Positions 40,863-51,352 of a stretch of DNA of 64,000 nucleotides are shown in pieces. Source of the stretch: Rufibacter immobilis. GTDB lineage: Bacteria > Bacteroidota > Bacteroidia > Cytophagales > Hymenobacteraceae. Location: the NCBI RefSeq assembly GCF_003721565.1, contig NZ_RJJE01000017.1, positions 544,626 through 608,625 on the forward strand, given 5' to 3'. Within the stretch, counting starts at the first letter, position 1, and each line of letters opens with the position of its first letter. The notes below the pieces were generated by a model. It made no database searches. It was given only the letters and a program-made list of their open reading frames with translations, and was not told the origin of the DNA. The translations under genes and the position numbers were made by a program.

Positions 40863-43313
40863 TTAGCTGGCCTTCTTTTTGGTGGCCGTTGTTTTCTTAG
40901 CTGTAGCCGCTTTTTTGGTTCCGGTTTCTTTCTTGGCGGCTGCCTTTTTGGCCGGGGCTTTCTTAGCGGCCGGAGCATCTGCCGGGGCTGCTTTTTTCTT
41001 GAACCCGCCCCGGGCTGGTTTGTCCGGTGTTTGCTCGGCTAGTTCCAGGCACTGCTCCAGCGTCAGTTCAGAAGGCTCCTGGCCTTTCGGGATTTTCACG
41101 TTCTTCTTGCCCACCACAATGTAAGGCCCGAAGCGTCCGTTCAACACCGTCACCTCTGGGTTTTCGGGGAAGGACTTGATCAGTTTCTCGGCATCGGCTT
41201 TGCGTTTGGCTTCAATCAGCTCCACGGCTTCGGCCTCCGTTACCAGCAGCGGGTCCAGGTGTTTCGGGAGCGAGTAGAACTTGCTGTTGTGCTGGATGTA
41301 CGGACCAAACCGCCCGATGGCGGCCTTCATGTCCTTGCCTTCGTACTCACCCACTACCCGAGGTAATTTGAATAATTCCAAGGCTTGCTCCAGGGTGATA
41401 GACTCCAGGAACTGACCTTTGCGCAGGCTGGCGTAGGCGGGTTTGGCATCGGTCCCTTCTACCTCTTCGCCCAACTGCACATACGGCCCGAAACGACCCA
41501 ATTTAGCAATCACTTTCTGGCCTGAGATAGGGTCTACACCCAGTTCCCGCGCGCCGCTTACGGAGGAGCGCTCTACATTGGCACTGGTTTCAATGGTTTG
41601 ATGGAAGCTTGAGTAGAACTTATCCAGCATCTTGTCCCACTGCTTTTTACCGGCGGCTATCTCATCAAATTCTTCCTCTACCCGGGCGGTGAAGGAATAG
41701 TCAATCACACTTTCAAAGTGAGCCACCAGAAAATCGGTCACCACCATGGCGATGTCGGTGGGGAAAAGTTTGGCTTTCTCGGCCCCGGCCATCTCCGTTT
41801 TCTTTTGGGTCGCGATCTGGCCGTTCTCCAGGGTTAGGACATTATAGGCTCTTTCCTTGCCTTCTCTATTGTCTTTTTCCACGTAGCCGCGTTTCTGGAT
41901 AGTGGAGATGGTAGGCGCATAGGTAGACGGACGGCCAATACCCATTTCCTCCAGTTTCTTCACCAAACTGGCTTCTGTGTAGCGTGGGGCAGGTCTGCTG
42001 AAGCGCTCGGTGGCCTGCAGGCGCTGCAGGTTCAGGGTCTGGCCTTCCTGTAGCGGGGGCAGCATTCCTTTCACGTCGTCATCGGCGATTTCCTCGTCAT
42101 CTGTAGACTCGGTGTAGACTTTCAGGAAGCCTTCAAACCGGATCACTTCACCGGTGGCCACCAATTTCTCGGGTTGGCCGCTGATGTTGATGGTAGCGGT
42201 GGTTTTCTCAATCTCGGCATCGGCCATTTGGGAAGCGATGGCTCTTTTCCGGATCAGGTCATACAGGCGCTGCTCGTTGCGGTCCGCGCTTACTTGTACC
42301 GCCGAAAAATCGGTGGGCCTGATGGATTCGTGTGCTTCCTGCGCCTGCTTGGATTTAGTCTTATAGTTACGCGTCTTTACGTAGTTGTCACCGAAAGACC
42401 GGGCAATCTCGGCGGCGGCGGCTGTCATGGCCTCTTGGGAGAGGTTCACGGAGTCGGTACGCATGTAGGAGATCTTACCGGCCTCGTACAGACGCTGGGC
42501 CACGGTCATGGTCTGCGCCACCGAGAAAGACAGTTTGCGGCTGGCTTCCTGCTGTAGGGTTGAGGTGGTGAAGGGCGGGGCCGGGCTGCGTTTGGTGGGC
42601 TTCTTCTCCAGGCTTTCAATGGCGTAAGCGGCACCAATGCAGCGCTGCAGAAAGTCTTCGGCCTCGGCCTGGGTTTTGAAACGGGTGTTCAGTTCGGCCT
42701 CCATGCGTTTGCCGCCGGCGTCAAACTGAGCCACCACTTTATAGGTAGACACCGCTTTATGCCGCTCAATCTCGCGTTCACGCTCCACAACCACCCGCAC
42801 GGCCACAGACTGCACGCGTCCGGCAGACAGACCGGTCTTAATCTTCTTCCAGAGCACCGGCGACAGCTCAAACCCCACCAGGCGGTCCAGCACGCGGCGG
42901 GCCTGTTGCGCATTGACTAAATTGGTGTCAATGCTGCGCGGATTCTCAATGGCGTTCAGGATGGCGTTCTTGGTGATTTCCCGGAACACGATGCGGCGGG
43001 TTTTGGCCTCATTCAGGTTCAGGGTCTCAGACAAGTGCCAGGAAATGGCTTCCCCCTCGCGGTCCTCATCCGATGCCAACCAAACCACTTCGGCTTCCTT
43101 GGCTAATTTTTTCAGTTGTGAGATCACCTCCCGCTTATCTGGGCTCACCACATAGGTGGGCTTAAAGCCGTTCTTGATGTCTATGGCATTGTTGTCTTTG
43201 GGGAGATCGCGCACGTGCCCGAAGCTTGATTTCACAATGAAATCTTTGCCCAGGTACCCTTCAATGGTCTTTGCCTTAGCCGGCGACTCCACAATTACTA
43301 AGTTTTTTATCAT
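40863..43313 (-). CDS. topA: DNA topoisomerase I
   Basis: An 816-residue type IA topoisomerase that relaxes negative supercoils. The Toprim domain starts MIKNLVIVESPAKAKTIEGY with acidic DEDREGEAISWHL. The active tyrosine region is ISYMRTDSVNLSQEA. Three or more C-terminal repeats of the form KLGRFGPYVQLG, AIGRFGPYIQHN and LNGRFGPYIVVG replace zinc fingers. The last 45 residues are an Ala/Lys-rich, histone-like tail (AAKKAPAKKAAAKKETGTKK) that likely binds DNA. The start is the ATG at 43313; an upstream start at 43340 is less likely. Confidence 0.95.
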   Translation of the reverse strand: MIKNLVIVESPAKAKTIEGYLGKDFIVKSSFGHVRDLPKDNNAIDIKNGFKPTYVVSPDKREVISQLKKLAKEAEVVWLASDEDREGEAISWHLSETLNLNEAKTRRIVFREITKNAILNAIENPRSIDTNLVNAQQARRVLDRLVGFELSPVLWKKIKTGLSAGRVQSVAVRVVVEREREIERHKAVSTYKVVAQFDAGGKRMEAELNTRFKTQAEAEDFLQRCIGAAYAIESLEKKPTKRSPAPPFTTSTLQQEASRKLSFSVAQTMTVAQRLYEAGKISYMRTDSVNLSQEAMTAAAAEIARSFGDNYVKTRNYKTKSKQAQEAHESIRPTDFSAVQVSADRNEQRLYDLIRKRAIASQMADAEIEKTTATINISGQPEKLVATGEVIRFEGFLKVYTESTDDEEIADDDVKGMLPPLQEGQTLNLQRLQATERFSRPAPRYTEASLVKKLEEMGIGRPSTYAPTISTIQKRGYVEKDNREGKERAYNVLTLENGQIATQKKTEMAGAEKAKLFPTDIAMVVTDFLVAHFESVIDYSFTARVEEEFDEIAAGKKQWDKMLDKFYSSFHQTIETSANVERSSVSGARELGVDPISGQKVIAKLGRFGPYVQLGEEVEGTDAKPAYASLRKGQFLESITLEQALELFKLPRVVGEYEGKDMKAAIGRFGPYIQHNSKFYSLPKHLDPLLVTEAEAVELIEAKRKADAEKLIKSFPENPEVTVLNGRFGPYIVVGKKNVKIPKGQEPSELTLEQCLELAEQTPDKPARGGFKKKAAPADAPAAKKAPAKKAAAKKETGTKKAATAKKTTATKKKAS

Positions 43314-43464
43314 ACAGGAATAGGGGGGGGCTTTGCCCAAATTTTATTCAAAGATGTAGTAATTTTCTGAGAGAATCCAACCACTATCTTTATACACGTT
43401 GCTTCAATGGGGTAAAAGAATATACCTTAGGGTGGTAAAAAGGTTTTTTTTAGTATACTTAAGC

Positions 43465-43941
43465 ATGAAGAATCTTTTATTGATGCGGCACGCCACAGCG
43501 GCGGAGAAAACTTTTGGACAGACAGACTTTGAACGTGAGATTACCCTTTTTGGCCAACGCAAGGCCGGCGAGGCAGGCCTGTGGTTGAAAAGCCAGTCGT
43601 TGGTGCCTGAGCTGGTGCTTTGCAGCTCTGCGGTGCGCACCCGCATGACTTTGGACAGCATGTTAGAGCAGATAAACCAAAAGGTACCCGTGCAACTGGA
43701 ACGCTCCATCTATTATGGTGCCGAGGCGGAACTTCTGGAGCTGCTGCACGGCGTGGACGATAGCGTAGACACGCTGCTGTTGCTGGGGCATAACCCTACC
43801 ATTTCCTTTTTCGCATCGGCGTTAGCCCATGAGGAAGTATCTTTCAACCCTGCTACCATCGCGCACCTGCAGTTCATGGGCTACTCTTGGGAAAACCTGC
43901 GGGCGGGTACCTGCAAACTTCATTTTCTATACCAGAAGTAG
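43465..43941 (+). CDS. SixA-like histidine phosphatase
   Basis: A 158-residue histidine phosphatase superfamily protein (RHG type). The catalytic motif is MKNLLLMRHATAAEK, with LCSSAVRTRMTLDSML and the second histidine in LLLLGHNPTISFF. SixA removes phosphate from histidine phosphotransfer domains in E. coli; here the target is unknown. It lies just upstream of parA and the chemosensory genes, but a repeat copy separates them. The frame extends to 43399, but the conserved N-terminus sets the ATG at 43465. Confidence 0.88.
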   Translation: MKNLLLMRHATAAEKTFGQTDFEREITLFGQRKAGEAGLWLKSQSLVPELVLCSSAVRTRMTLDSMLEQINQKVPVQLERSIYYGAEAELLELLHGVDDSVDTLLLLGHNPTISFFASALAHEEVSFNPATIAHLQFMGYSWENLRAGTCKLHFLYQK

Positions 43942-43948
43942 CGGTTGC

Positions 43949-43985
43949 CGTTTAGCGGCCGTTTTTCTTAAAACAGCCCCAAAAC
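43949..43985. repeat. Imperfect dispersed palindrome
   Basis: CGTTTAGCGGCCGTTTTTC then TTAAAACAGCCCCAAAACAG. Arms mismatch at several places. Located 7 bp past the SixA-like stop. Confidence 0.7.
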
Positions 43986-44064
43986 AGGCGGCTGCTCCTG
44001 ATTAATTTGTAGTTTAGCGCCCCATCAAGCACCCAAGAAAAATATTTATCCATTTCTGTAACCT

Positions 44065-44814
44065 ATGGCAGCAACTATCGTATCGGTCATCAACCAAAAA
44101 GGGGGTACTGGTAAAACCACCACTACCATTAACCTGGGAAGCGCCCTGCAGAAACTGGGCAAACGCGTGTTGTTAATCGATCTGGATCCACAAGCTAACC
44201 TCTCTTATTCTCTGGGCATCACAGAGCCCTCCTGCACCCTGGCCGATGTATTCACCGGCCAGGCCAAGCTACAGGACTGCCTTCAGGAAAGGAACGGGTT
44301 GTATGTGGCCCCCGGCTCCAATGAATTAGTTGATATTGAGATTTCTCTGGTGACCCAGCCGGAGCGGGAACGTTTCTTGCAGCACATGCTGGAGGAAGTG
44401 GTTGAGTATGACTATATCCTTATTGACTGCCCGCCCTCTCTGTCTCTGCTTACGGTGAACGCGTTGGCTGCCTCAGACGAGGTGCTGATTCCGTTGCAGA
44501 TGGAGGTGCTCACGCTGCAGGGGCTGGGCCAGATTCTGAACACGGTGCAACAGATCAAGACAGCGCTGAACCCAAAGTTGCGGGTGAAAGGAATAGTGGT
44601 GGTCATGTATGACAAGCGTAGGAAACTTAGTTCTGAGATAGAGGAGTACCTGAAGGAGAACATGGATGAGTACATCTTCCAACAGCGCATCCGGTTAAAC
44701 GTGAAACTGGCGGAAGCGCCTTCATTTGGCCAGAGCGTGCTGGATTATGACGCTTCTTCTTATGGCGCAAAGGATTACTTGGGATTGGCTAAGGAATTTG
44801 TATCACTTGGTTAG
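44065..44814 (+). CDS. ParA-family ATPase, possible chemosensory-cluster positioning protein
   Basis: A 249-residue ParA/Soj ATPase. The deviant Walker A with signature lysine is NQKGGTGKTTTTINLGSAL (residue 10 on), Walker A' is LLIDLDPQANLSYS, and Walker B is YILIDCPPSLSLLTVNAL. No parB follows. The next gene, 133 bp away on the same strand, is a giant soluble chemoreceptor. In Rhodobacter sphaeroides (PpfA) and Vibrio (ParC), ParA homologues encoded with che genes position chemoreceptor clusters. By that precedent this protein may place the array; a role in chromosome segregation (Soj) is the alternative. Confidence 0.88.
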   Translation: MAATIVSVINQKGGTGKTTTTINLGSALQKLGKRVLLIDLDPQANLSYSLGITEPSCTLADVFTGQAKLQDCLQERNGLYVAPGSNELVDIEISLVTQPERERFLQHMLEEVVEYDYILIDCPPSLSLLTVNALAASDEVLIPLQMEVLTLQGLGQILNTVQQIKTALNPKLRVKGIVVVMYDKRRKLSSEIEEYLKENMDEYIFQQRIRLNVKLAEAPSFGQSVLDYDASSYGAKDYLGLAKEFVSLG

Positions 44815-44947
44815 CATTGGCGCTACCATACAATTCTTTTTTGTAGTAACTTGCATAGTTTCCTGGTCCGCCAGACACAAAAGATAAAAGATTTAGCAAA
44901 GTTTTTTGCTTTAAGAATACGAAAAACGCTCTTCAATCATAGATAAG

Positions 44948-47900
44948 ATGGCTTTAGGTAAGAACTTAAAACTCAACAAAGACAAACTGATTGGGAAGAC
45001 AGAGGCGGAAGCGCCTGCTGAGCAACCCGCAGCTGCGGCTGCTGCTGCGCCCCCGGCAGCAGAGGCTCTTCCGGCTGAGGAACCGGCCGTTGAGCAACCC
45101 ACTGCGGAACAGCCTTCGGAGAATCAGGAACCTGTAGTTGAGATTTCTTTGGAAGACGCTCCGGTATCTCCCAAAAAAGCCCGTGCAGAAGGAAAAGATA
45201 TGGAAAAAAGTGCCCGATCCCAGGCGAGCAAAATAAGCCCAATGGACAACGAGGTAACCGTGAACCATTCACGGAAGAGCAATGCGCCACGTCTGGCAAA
45301 TGTGACCCAAGACTCTGATTACATCAATGAGCAGCTGAACCGTGTGCTCTACGCATTAGATGCCTTTAAAAAAGGTGACGTATCTGTGCGGCTTACCAAG
45401 CAGAACAATGACATCTTCTCAGAGATAGCCGAAGCCTATAACTCCATGGTGGAGATGATTGGTGGCGTAGGGGGCGAAGTGTCCCGTATCTCTAAAGTAG
45501 CCGGGGTAGAGGGAAACCTGAAAGCCCGTGCTTCTGCTGAGAGCGCCTCCGGTTTCTGGAAGGATATGATCAACAACATCAACGGCCTGGTAGACTCCAT
45601 CGCCGTTCCGGTATTGGAGGTAGGCAAGGTATTGAAGAACATCTCCCGGGGTAATCTGGATGAGACGTTTCAGATTCCGGTATCCGGTGACTTCAAAGTC
45701 ATGGCCGAAACCATTAACCGTACCATTGACAACCTGAACCTGTTTGCCGGTGAGGTAACCCGCGTGGCCCTTGAAGTGGGTACCGAAGGGAAACTGGGCG
45801 GACAGGCCTCCGTGCCGAACGTGGCCGGTATCTGGAAAGAACTAACCGATAACGTAAATGCGATGGCCTCCAACCTGACTTCTCAGGTACGGGACATTGC
45901 CAAGGTAACCACGGCGGTAGCCCAGGGAAATCTGGACCAGAAAGTAACCGTTGACCTGAAAGGGGAAATGCTCCAGATGAAGGAGAATATTAACCAGATG
46001 GTGGACTCCCTCAATATTTTCGGGGATGAGGTAACCCGGGTGGCCCGTGAAGTGGGTACCGAAGGGAAACTGGGCGGACAGGCCAAAGTGCCGAACGTAG
46101 GCGGGGTATGGAAAGACCTCACCGACAACGTGAACACCATGGCCAGCAACCTTACCTCTCAGCTGCGCGACATCGCCAACGTGGCGACCGCGGTAGCGAA
46201 AGGTGACCTCACGCAGAAAATTACTGTAAATGTGAAGGGTGAGTTGGCCGAGCTGAAGGACAACCTGAACCAGATGGTGGACTCGCTCAACATCTTCGCT
46301 GATGAGGTGACCCGTGTAAGCCGTGAAGTAGGAACGGAAGGTATTCTGGGCGGACAGGCGAATGTGCCTAAAGTAGCCGGTATCTGGAAAGAGCTGACCG
46401 ACAACGTGAACTCCATGGCCTCCAACCTGACGCTGCAAGTAAGAGACATTGCCAACGTGGCAACCGCCGTTGCCCGTGGCGATCTAAGTCAAAAGATTAC
46501 AGTGAACGTAAACGGTGAGCTGCTTCAGTTGAAGGATAGCTTAAACCAGATGGTGGACTCCCTGAATATCTTCGCCGGTGAGGTAACGCGTGTGGCGCTG
46601 GAAGTTGGTACTGAGGGTAAACTAGGCGGTCAGGCCTCTGTGCCGAATGTAGGCGGGGTTTGGAAAGACCTCACTGATAATGTAAACTACATGGCGTCTA
46701 ATTTGACGCTGCAAGTAAGAGATATTGCAAATGTTGCTACGGCCGTTGCCCGTGGCGACCTGAGCCAGAAAATCACCGTTGGAGTTAAAGGCGAGTTGGC
46801 CGAACTGAAGGACAACCTGAACCAGATGGTGGACTCCCTCAATATCTTCGCCGGTGAGGTGACCCGGGTGGCCCGTGAAGTGGGTACCGAAGGAAAACTG
46901 GGCGGACAGGCTAGTGTACCTAACGTGGGCGGGGTATGGAAAGACCTCACCGACAACGTGAACTACATGGCATCTAATTTGACGTTGCAGGTGCGCGACA
47001 TTGCCAACGTGGCGACCGCAGTTGCGAAGGGTGATTTGACCCAGAAGATCACGGTGAACGTGCGCGGCGAATTAGCTGAGCTGAAGGACAACTTGAACCA
47101 GATGGTGGACTCGCTCAACATCTTCGCCGGTGAGGTAACTAGAGTGGCCTTGGAGGTAGGAACTGAGGGTAGATTAGGCGGACAGGCTAGTGTGCCTAAC
47201 GTGGCCGGTACCTGGAAGGCGCTCACCGACAACGTGAACTCCATGGCCTCCAACCTGACGTTGCAGGTACGCGACATCGCCAACGTGGCGACTGCGGTGG
47301 CAAGAGGTGACCTGAGCCAGAAAATCACAGTGAATGTAAATGGTGAGCTCCTCCAACTGAAGGACAACCTCAACCAGATGGTGGACTCGCTCAACATCTT
47401 CGCCGGCGAGGTAACCCGTGTGGCGAAAGAGGTAGGAACCGAAGGGAAGCTGGGCGGCCAGGCCTCCGTGCCGAATGTGGCCGGTACCTGGAAGGCGCTC
47501 ACCGACAACGTGAACTCCATGGCCTCCAACCTGACGCTGCAAGTACGCGACATCGCCAACGTGGCGACTGCCGTTGCCCGTGGAGACCTGAGCCAGAAGA
47601 TCACCGTTGATGTAAAAGGTGAACTCCTCCAGTTGAAGGACAACATCAATCAGATGGTGGACTCGCTGAACATCTTTGCCGGGGAGGTGACCCGCGTGGC
47701 CCGTGAGGTGGGTACCGAGGGTATCTTGGGCGGACAGGCGAATGTACCTAACGTGGGCGGGGTTTGGAAAGACCTTACAGAGAACGTGAACTACATGGCC
47801 GGTAACCTTACTTCACAGGTACGGGACATTGCCAATGTGGCGACCGCCGTTGCCCGTGGGGACCTGAGCCAGAAAATAACCGTTGATGTAAAAGGCGAGT

Positions 47901-50413
47901 TGGCCGAGCTGAAGAATAACCTGAACCAGATGGTGGACTCGCTCAACATCTTCGCTGATGAAGTAACAAGAGTTGCTCGTGAAGTGGGAACCGAGGGTAA
48001 GCTTGGCGGTCAGGCATCAGTACCAAAAGTACGTGGAACCTGGAAAGAGTTGACCGACAACGTGAACTCCATGGCGTCCAACCTGACACTGCAGGTGCGC
48101 GACATCGCCAACGTGGCGACCGCGGTGGCGAAAGGTGATTTAACTCAGAAGATCACGGTGGATGTAAAAGGAGAGCTCCTGGAGCTGAAAAACATCCTGA
48201 ACCAGATGGTGGACTCCCTGAACATCTTCGCCGGCGAGGTAACCAGAGTGGCCTTGGAAGTAGGTACCGAAGGGAAACTGGGTGGCCAGGCATCCGTGCC
48301 GAACGTGGCCGGTACCTGGAAGGCGCTCACTGACAACGTGAACTCTATGGCGTCGAACTTAACCTCTCAAGTGCGTGACATTGCCAATGTGGCAACTGCC
48401 GTGGCGAAGGGTGATTTGAGCCAGAAAATGACCGTAAATGTGAAGGGTGAAATCCTTCAACTGAAAGATATATTGAACCAGATGGTGGACTCGCTGAACA
48501 TCTTTGCCGGCGAGGTAACCAGAGTGGCCCTGGAAGTGGGTACCGAAGGAAAATTAGGTGGTCAGGCTTCTGTACCAAATGTAGGTGGGGTATGGAAAGC
48601 ATTGACTGACAATGTAAATACCATGGCGTCCAACCTGACACTGCAGGTGCGGGACATCGCCAACGTGGCGACCGCGGTGGCGAAAGGGGACCTTACCCAG
48701 AAGATCACGGTGAACGTGCGCGGCGAGTTGGCTGAGCTGAAGGACAACCTGAACCAGATGGTGGACTCCCTGAACATCTTCGCCGGCGAGGTGACCCGCG
48801 TGGCGCTTGAGGTGGGTACCGAGGGTAGACTGGGCGGCCAGGCCAAAGTGCCTAATGTGGCGGGTGTTTGGAAAGACCTTACGGATAATGTAAACGTAAT
48901 GGCCTCTAACCTTACCACACAGGTACGTGGTATTGTGAAAGTAGTAACCGCTGTATCTAAAGGTGACTTAACGCAGAAACTGACACTGCAAGCCAAAGGT
49001 GAATTAGCTGACCTGGCTGACACCATCAACAGCATGGTTGAAGACCTGAACCGCTTGGCGGGTGAGGTAAGCCGGGTAGCTAGAGTTGCAGGGGTGGAAG
49101 GAAAACTGACGGAACGCGCCACAGTACATGGTGTGAGCGGAAGCTGGAAAGAATTGGTAGATACTTTGAATGACCTATTAGAGTCTATCGTGACGCCGGT
49201 TCTGGAAGTATCACGCGTAGTACGTTCTATCTCTGAAGGTGATTTAACCCAAAAAGTAGAGATACACACTGCTGGTGATATTCTAGCTATGTCTAATGCC
49301 TTGAACCTGGCGGTAGATAACTTGAATGCCCTATTGGGTGAAATCAATGACTCGTCTTTGATTGTGGGTAGCTCTTCTGAGGAAATGGCGGCCAAAGGAT
49401 TGGAGATGAGCCGCGTTACAGTAGATGTGGCCTTGGCCATGCAGCAGATGGCGGAAGGTGCGCAAAACCAAGCCTTGAAAACAGACCAGGCCTTTAAACT
49501 GATTGAGGAAATCATGAAGGCCACCAAAGAGACGGCAAACAAGGCCGACGTGGTAAACCGTTCTGCGGTAATGGGGGAGGAAACTTCTCAGTTAGGTCTT
49601 AAAACAGTAGCCGAGGTGGTGCGTAACATGGAAGAGATTTCTTCTTCTGCCGCGCTCACTGCCAAAACCATTGAAGTTTTAAGTACCCGTAGCCAAGAAA
49701 TCTCTAAGTCACTTGGGGTGATCACAGACATTGCAGCCCAAACTAACTTGCTGGCCTTGAACGCGGCCATTGAGGCAGCCCGGGCCGGAGAAGCAGGTCG
49801 TGGTTTTGCGGTAGTAGCCGAGGAAATCAGGAAATTGGCGGAAGGTTCACGTAAGTCAGCGAGTGAGATTGCCACTCTGGTAGACGATGTGAAGAAAGAT
49901 ACTTCCTCTGCCGCCGCCGCGATTGCCACCATGGAAGGACGCGTATTGAAAGGAAAGAATGCTACGTTTGAAGCATCCGGTGCCTTCAAAAATATTGCAA
50001 CTTCCAGCGGTGAAACGCTCCGCAGTGCCCAAGATATTCTGGTTTCTACGGAGGTGCAGAAAACCTCCATTGGAGACGTGGTAAAATATGTGGAAGAAGT
50101 GGTAGCTATTGCTGAACAGACTGCTTCCGGTACTCAACAGGTGGCTGGAACGGCGAAGCAACTGTCGGCCTCCATGCAAGAACTCACGTCCTCCAGCCAG
50201 CGTCTGAATGACATTGCGGATGATCTGCAGGTAAGTATTTCGGCCTTTAAGCTTGTGAATGGGAATATTGTATTCCCTAACCGCAATGCCCGTAAACTGA
50301 CGGCTGTGCCTCCTGCCCGTAAACGCTCCTATCTAGGAGAGGACTTCACTGATGAGGAGCTAGCTAAGAAATCAACCAGTAAAAAAGTGAATAAAAGTAG
50401 AGGACAGGAATAA
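44948..50413 (+). CDS. Giant cytoplasmic poly-HAMP methyl-accepting chemotaxis protein
   Basis: An 1821-residue protein with no signal or membrane span. Residues 1-17 are lysine-rich ([17 protein letters not shown]), followed by an Ala/Glu/Pro-rich linker to about 115. HAMP-like modules start near 125 ([16 protein letters not shown]). From residue 269 to 1372 there are 12 near-identical 92-residue units, each holding a canonical HAMP ([20 protein letters not shown]) and a divergent one ([20 protein letters not shown]). Diverged units flank the array. The MCP signalling domain follows, with the kinase-contact tip [19 protein letters not shown] near 1613. No ligand-binding domain is seen. Its stop overlaps the cheW start (TAATG). 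Confidence 0.95.
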   Translation: MALGKNLKLNKDKLIGKTEAEAPAEQPAAAAAAAPPAAEALPAEEPAVEQPTAEQPSENQEPVVEISLEDAPVSPKKARAEGKDMEKSARSQASKISPMDNEVTVNHSRKSNAPRLANVTQDSDYINEQLNRVLYALDAFKKGDVSVRLTKQNNDIFSEIAEAYNSMVEMIGGVGGEVSRISKVAGVEGNLKARASAESASGFWKDMINNINGLVDSIAVPVLEVGKVLKNISRGNLDETFQIPVSGDFKVMAETINRTIDNLNLFAGEVTRVALEVGTEGKLGGQASVPNVAGIWKELTDNVNAMASNLTSQVRDIAKVTTAVAQGNLDQKVTVDLKGEMLQMKENINQMVDSLNIFGDEVTRVAREVGTEGKLGGQAKVPNVGGVWKDLTDNVNTMASNLTSQLRDIANVATAVAKGDLTQKITVNVKGELAELKDNLNQMVDSLNIFADEVTRVSREVGTEGILGGQANVPKVAGIWKELTDNVNSMASNLTLQVRDIANVATAVARGDLSQKITVNVNGELLQLKDSLNQMVDSLNIFAGEVTRVALEVGTEGKLGGQASVPNVGGVWKDLTDNVNYMASNLTLQVRDIANVATAVARGDLSQKITVGVKGELAELKDNLNQMVDSLNIFAGEVTRVAREVGTEGKLGGQASVPNVGGVWKDLTDNVNYMASNLTLQVRDIANVATAVAKGDLTQKITVNVRGELAELKDNLNQMVDSLNIFAGEVTRVALEVGTEGRLGGQASVPNVAGTWKALTDNVNSMASNLTLQVRDIANVATAVARGDLSQKITVNVNGELLQLKDNLNQMVDSLNIFAGEVTRVAKEVGTEGKLGGQASVPNVAGTWKALTDNVNSMASNLTLQVRDIANVATAVARGDLSQKITVDVKGELLQLKDNINQMVDSLNIFAGEVTRVAREVGTEGILGGQANVPNVGGVWKDLTENVNYMAGNLTSQVRDIANVATAVARGDLSQKITVDVKGELAELKNNLNQMVDSLNIFADEVTRVAREVGTEGKLGGQASVPKVRGTWKELTDNVNSMASNLTLQVRDIANVATAVAKGDLTQKITVDVKGELLELKNILNQMVDSLNIFAGEVTRVALEVGTEGKLGGQASVPNVAGTWKALTDNVNSMASNLTSQVRDIANVATAVAKGDLSQKMTVNVKGEILQLKDILNQMVDSLNIFAGEVTRVALEVGTEGKLGGQASVPNVGGVWKALTDNVNTMASNLTLQVRDIANVATAVAKGDLTQKITVNVRGELAELKDNLNQMVDSLNIFAGEVTRVALEVGTEGRLGGQAKVPNVAGVWKDLTDNVNVMASNLTTQVRGIVKVVTAVSKGDLTQKLTLQAKGELADLADTINSMVEDLNRLAGEVSRVARVAGVEGKLTERATVHGVSGSWKELVDTLNDLLESIVTPVLEVSRVVRSISEGDLTQKVEIHTAGDILAMSNALNLAVDNLNALLGEINDSSLIVGSSSEEMAAKGLEMSRVTVDVALAMQQMAEGAQNQALKTDQAFKLIEEIMKATKETANKADVVNRSAVMGEETSQLGLKTVAEVVRNMEEISSSAALTAKTIEVLSTRSQEISKSLGVITDIAAQTNLLALNAAIEAARAGEAGRGFAVVAEEIRKLAEGSRKSASEIATLVDDVKKDTSSAAAAIATMEGRVLKGKNATFEASGAFKNIATSSGETLRSAQDILVSTEVQKTSIGDVVKYVEEVVAIAEQTASGTQQVAGTAKQLSASMQELTSSSQRLNDIADDLQVSISAFKLVNGNIVFPNRNARKLTAVPPARKRSYLGEDFTDEELAKKSTSKKVNKSRGQE
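45752..49063 (+). repeat. Twelve tandem 276-bp units encoding double HAMP modules
   Basis: Starting at each GAGGTNAC-type sequence (first GAG at 45752, thirteenth diverged unit at 49064), the interval is 3312 bp, exactly 12 x 276. Units differ by limited substitutions and share variants in patchwork, such as GVWKDL, GTWKAL or GIWKEL, and [11 protein letters not shown] versus [11 protein letters not shown]. This points to repeated unequal crossover or gene conversion. Confidence 0.93.
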
Positions 50414-50913
50414 TGGAGCCTCAGAACATCAGAGATAAAAAGGACGTTGCCGTTGAGGAAAAGGTGCATCTCATTGTTTTTAAACTAGGCAATGAAGAAT
50501 ACGGCGTACGGATAGATCAGGTAAAGGAAGTAACCATTACCCCTGAAATAACCCGTATGCCCAAAACACCTTCTTTTATCAAAGGGGTTTCTAATATCAG
50601 AGGAGATATTATTGCGATCATGGATCTGGAAGAACGCTTTAAAATTGAGCGTCCTTCCGGATGGCATGCCCAACATACCTATACCCTGGTGATGGAGGCA
50701 AAGGAATTCACGATGGGTTTTATTGTCCGGGAAGTTCCGCAGTCTCTTACTCTGCCGGTATCCAGCATTGATAAAGCTCCTTCTTTTATCCAGGATATAA
50801 ATATTAACGAAAATTTCATTGAGGGAATAGGCAAATATGATGACCGGCTCATTATTGTGCTGGACATCTATAAAATTCTTACCTCAGATGAAATTTCGCA
50901 GTTGAAGTCATAG
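50413..50913 (+). CDS. cheW: CheW coupling protein
   Basis: A 166-residue CheW that links receptors to the CheA kinase. The fold start is HLIVFKLGNEEYGVRIDQVK (about residue 17), followed by the characteristic RMPKTPSFIKGVSNIRGDII, ending DRLIIVLDIYKIL. It overlaps the receptor stop by one base (TAATG), so the two are translationally coupled. It is the only coupling protein in the cluster. The next gene, a CheY, begins 25 bp downstream. Confidence 0.95.
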   Translation: MEPQNIRDKKDVAVEEKVHLIVFKLGNEEYGVRIDQVKEVTITPEITRMPKTPSFIKGVSNIRGDIIAIMDLEERFKIERPSGWHAQHTYTLVMEAKEFTMGFIVREVPQSLTLPVSSIDKAPSFIQDININENFIEGIGKYDDRLIIVLDIYKILTSDEISQLKS

Positions 50914-50938
50914 TGCCCAATTTTTGATTTTAAGACCT

Positions 50939-51322
50939 ATGGAAATCACCGATAAAAAAAGAATTCTCATTGTAGATGACTCCTTCTACATGCGCACTAT
51001 GTTGAAGAACATGCTTCTAGATGCAGGTTATGACGTGGTGGGGGAAGCTCCAGACGGCAAAACCGCTTTGCAGATGGCCAGGGAGAAAGTGCCAGATCTG
51101 GTAACACTTGATGTGATTTTGCCAGACAACACTGGTTTAGATGTATTGAAAGGCATCAAGCAAGACAATCCAGATATGAAAGTTGTGATTGTGAGCGCTG
51201 TTGGACAGGAGGTCATCATGACAGAAGCTGCCGAATATGGAGCGTTGCATTATATCATCAAACCTTTCTCTGAAGACAAAGTGTTGGAGGCGTTGAGCAA
51301 CGCTTTCAAGGAAGAAGAATAA
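50939..51322 (+). CDS. cheY: CheY-like single-domain response regulator
   Basis: A 127-residue receiver domain. The acidic pair is in ILIVDDSFYMRTMLKNML, the phosphoacceptor Asp in DLVTLDVILPDNTGLDVL, the switch Ser in VVIVSAVGQ, and the lysine in YIIKPFSEDKV, all intact. It has no output domain. The ATG at 50939 is preferred to a start at 50924. As no flagellar genes are present, its target may be the gliding or type 9 secretion machinery, or another process. Confidence 0.93.
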   Translation: MEITDKKRILIVDDSFYMRTMLKNMLLDAGYDVVGEAPDGKTALQMAREKVPDLVTLDVILPDNTGLDVLKGIKQDNPDMKVVIVSAVGQEVIMTEAAEYGALHYIIKPFSEDKVLEALSNAFKEEE

Positions 51323-51352
51323 TTTAAGTAGTACTACGCCACTCCTATACAC

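Noticed and set aside
44902..44922. A small AGCAAA/TTTGCT hairpin upstream of the receptor gene as a terminator splitting parA from the che operon.
   Set aside because: The stem is only 6 bp with a weak T tract; it is too weak to claim separation.
46963..47649. Long minus-strand frames across the HAMP array.
   Set aside because: They repeat with the 276-bp period and are complements of the receptor gene.
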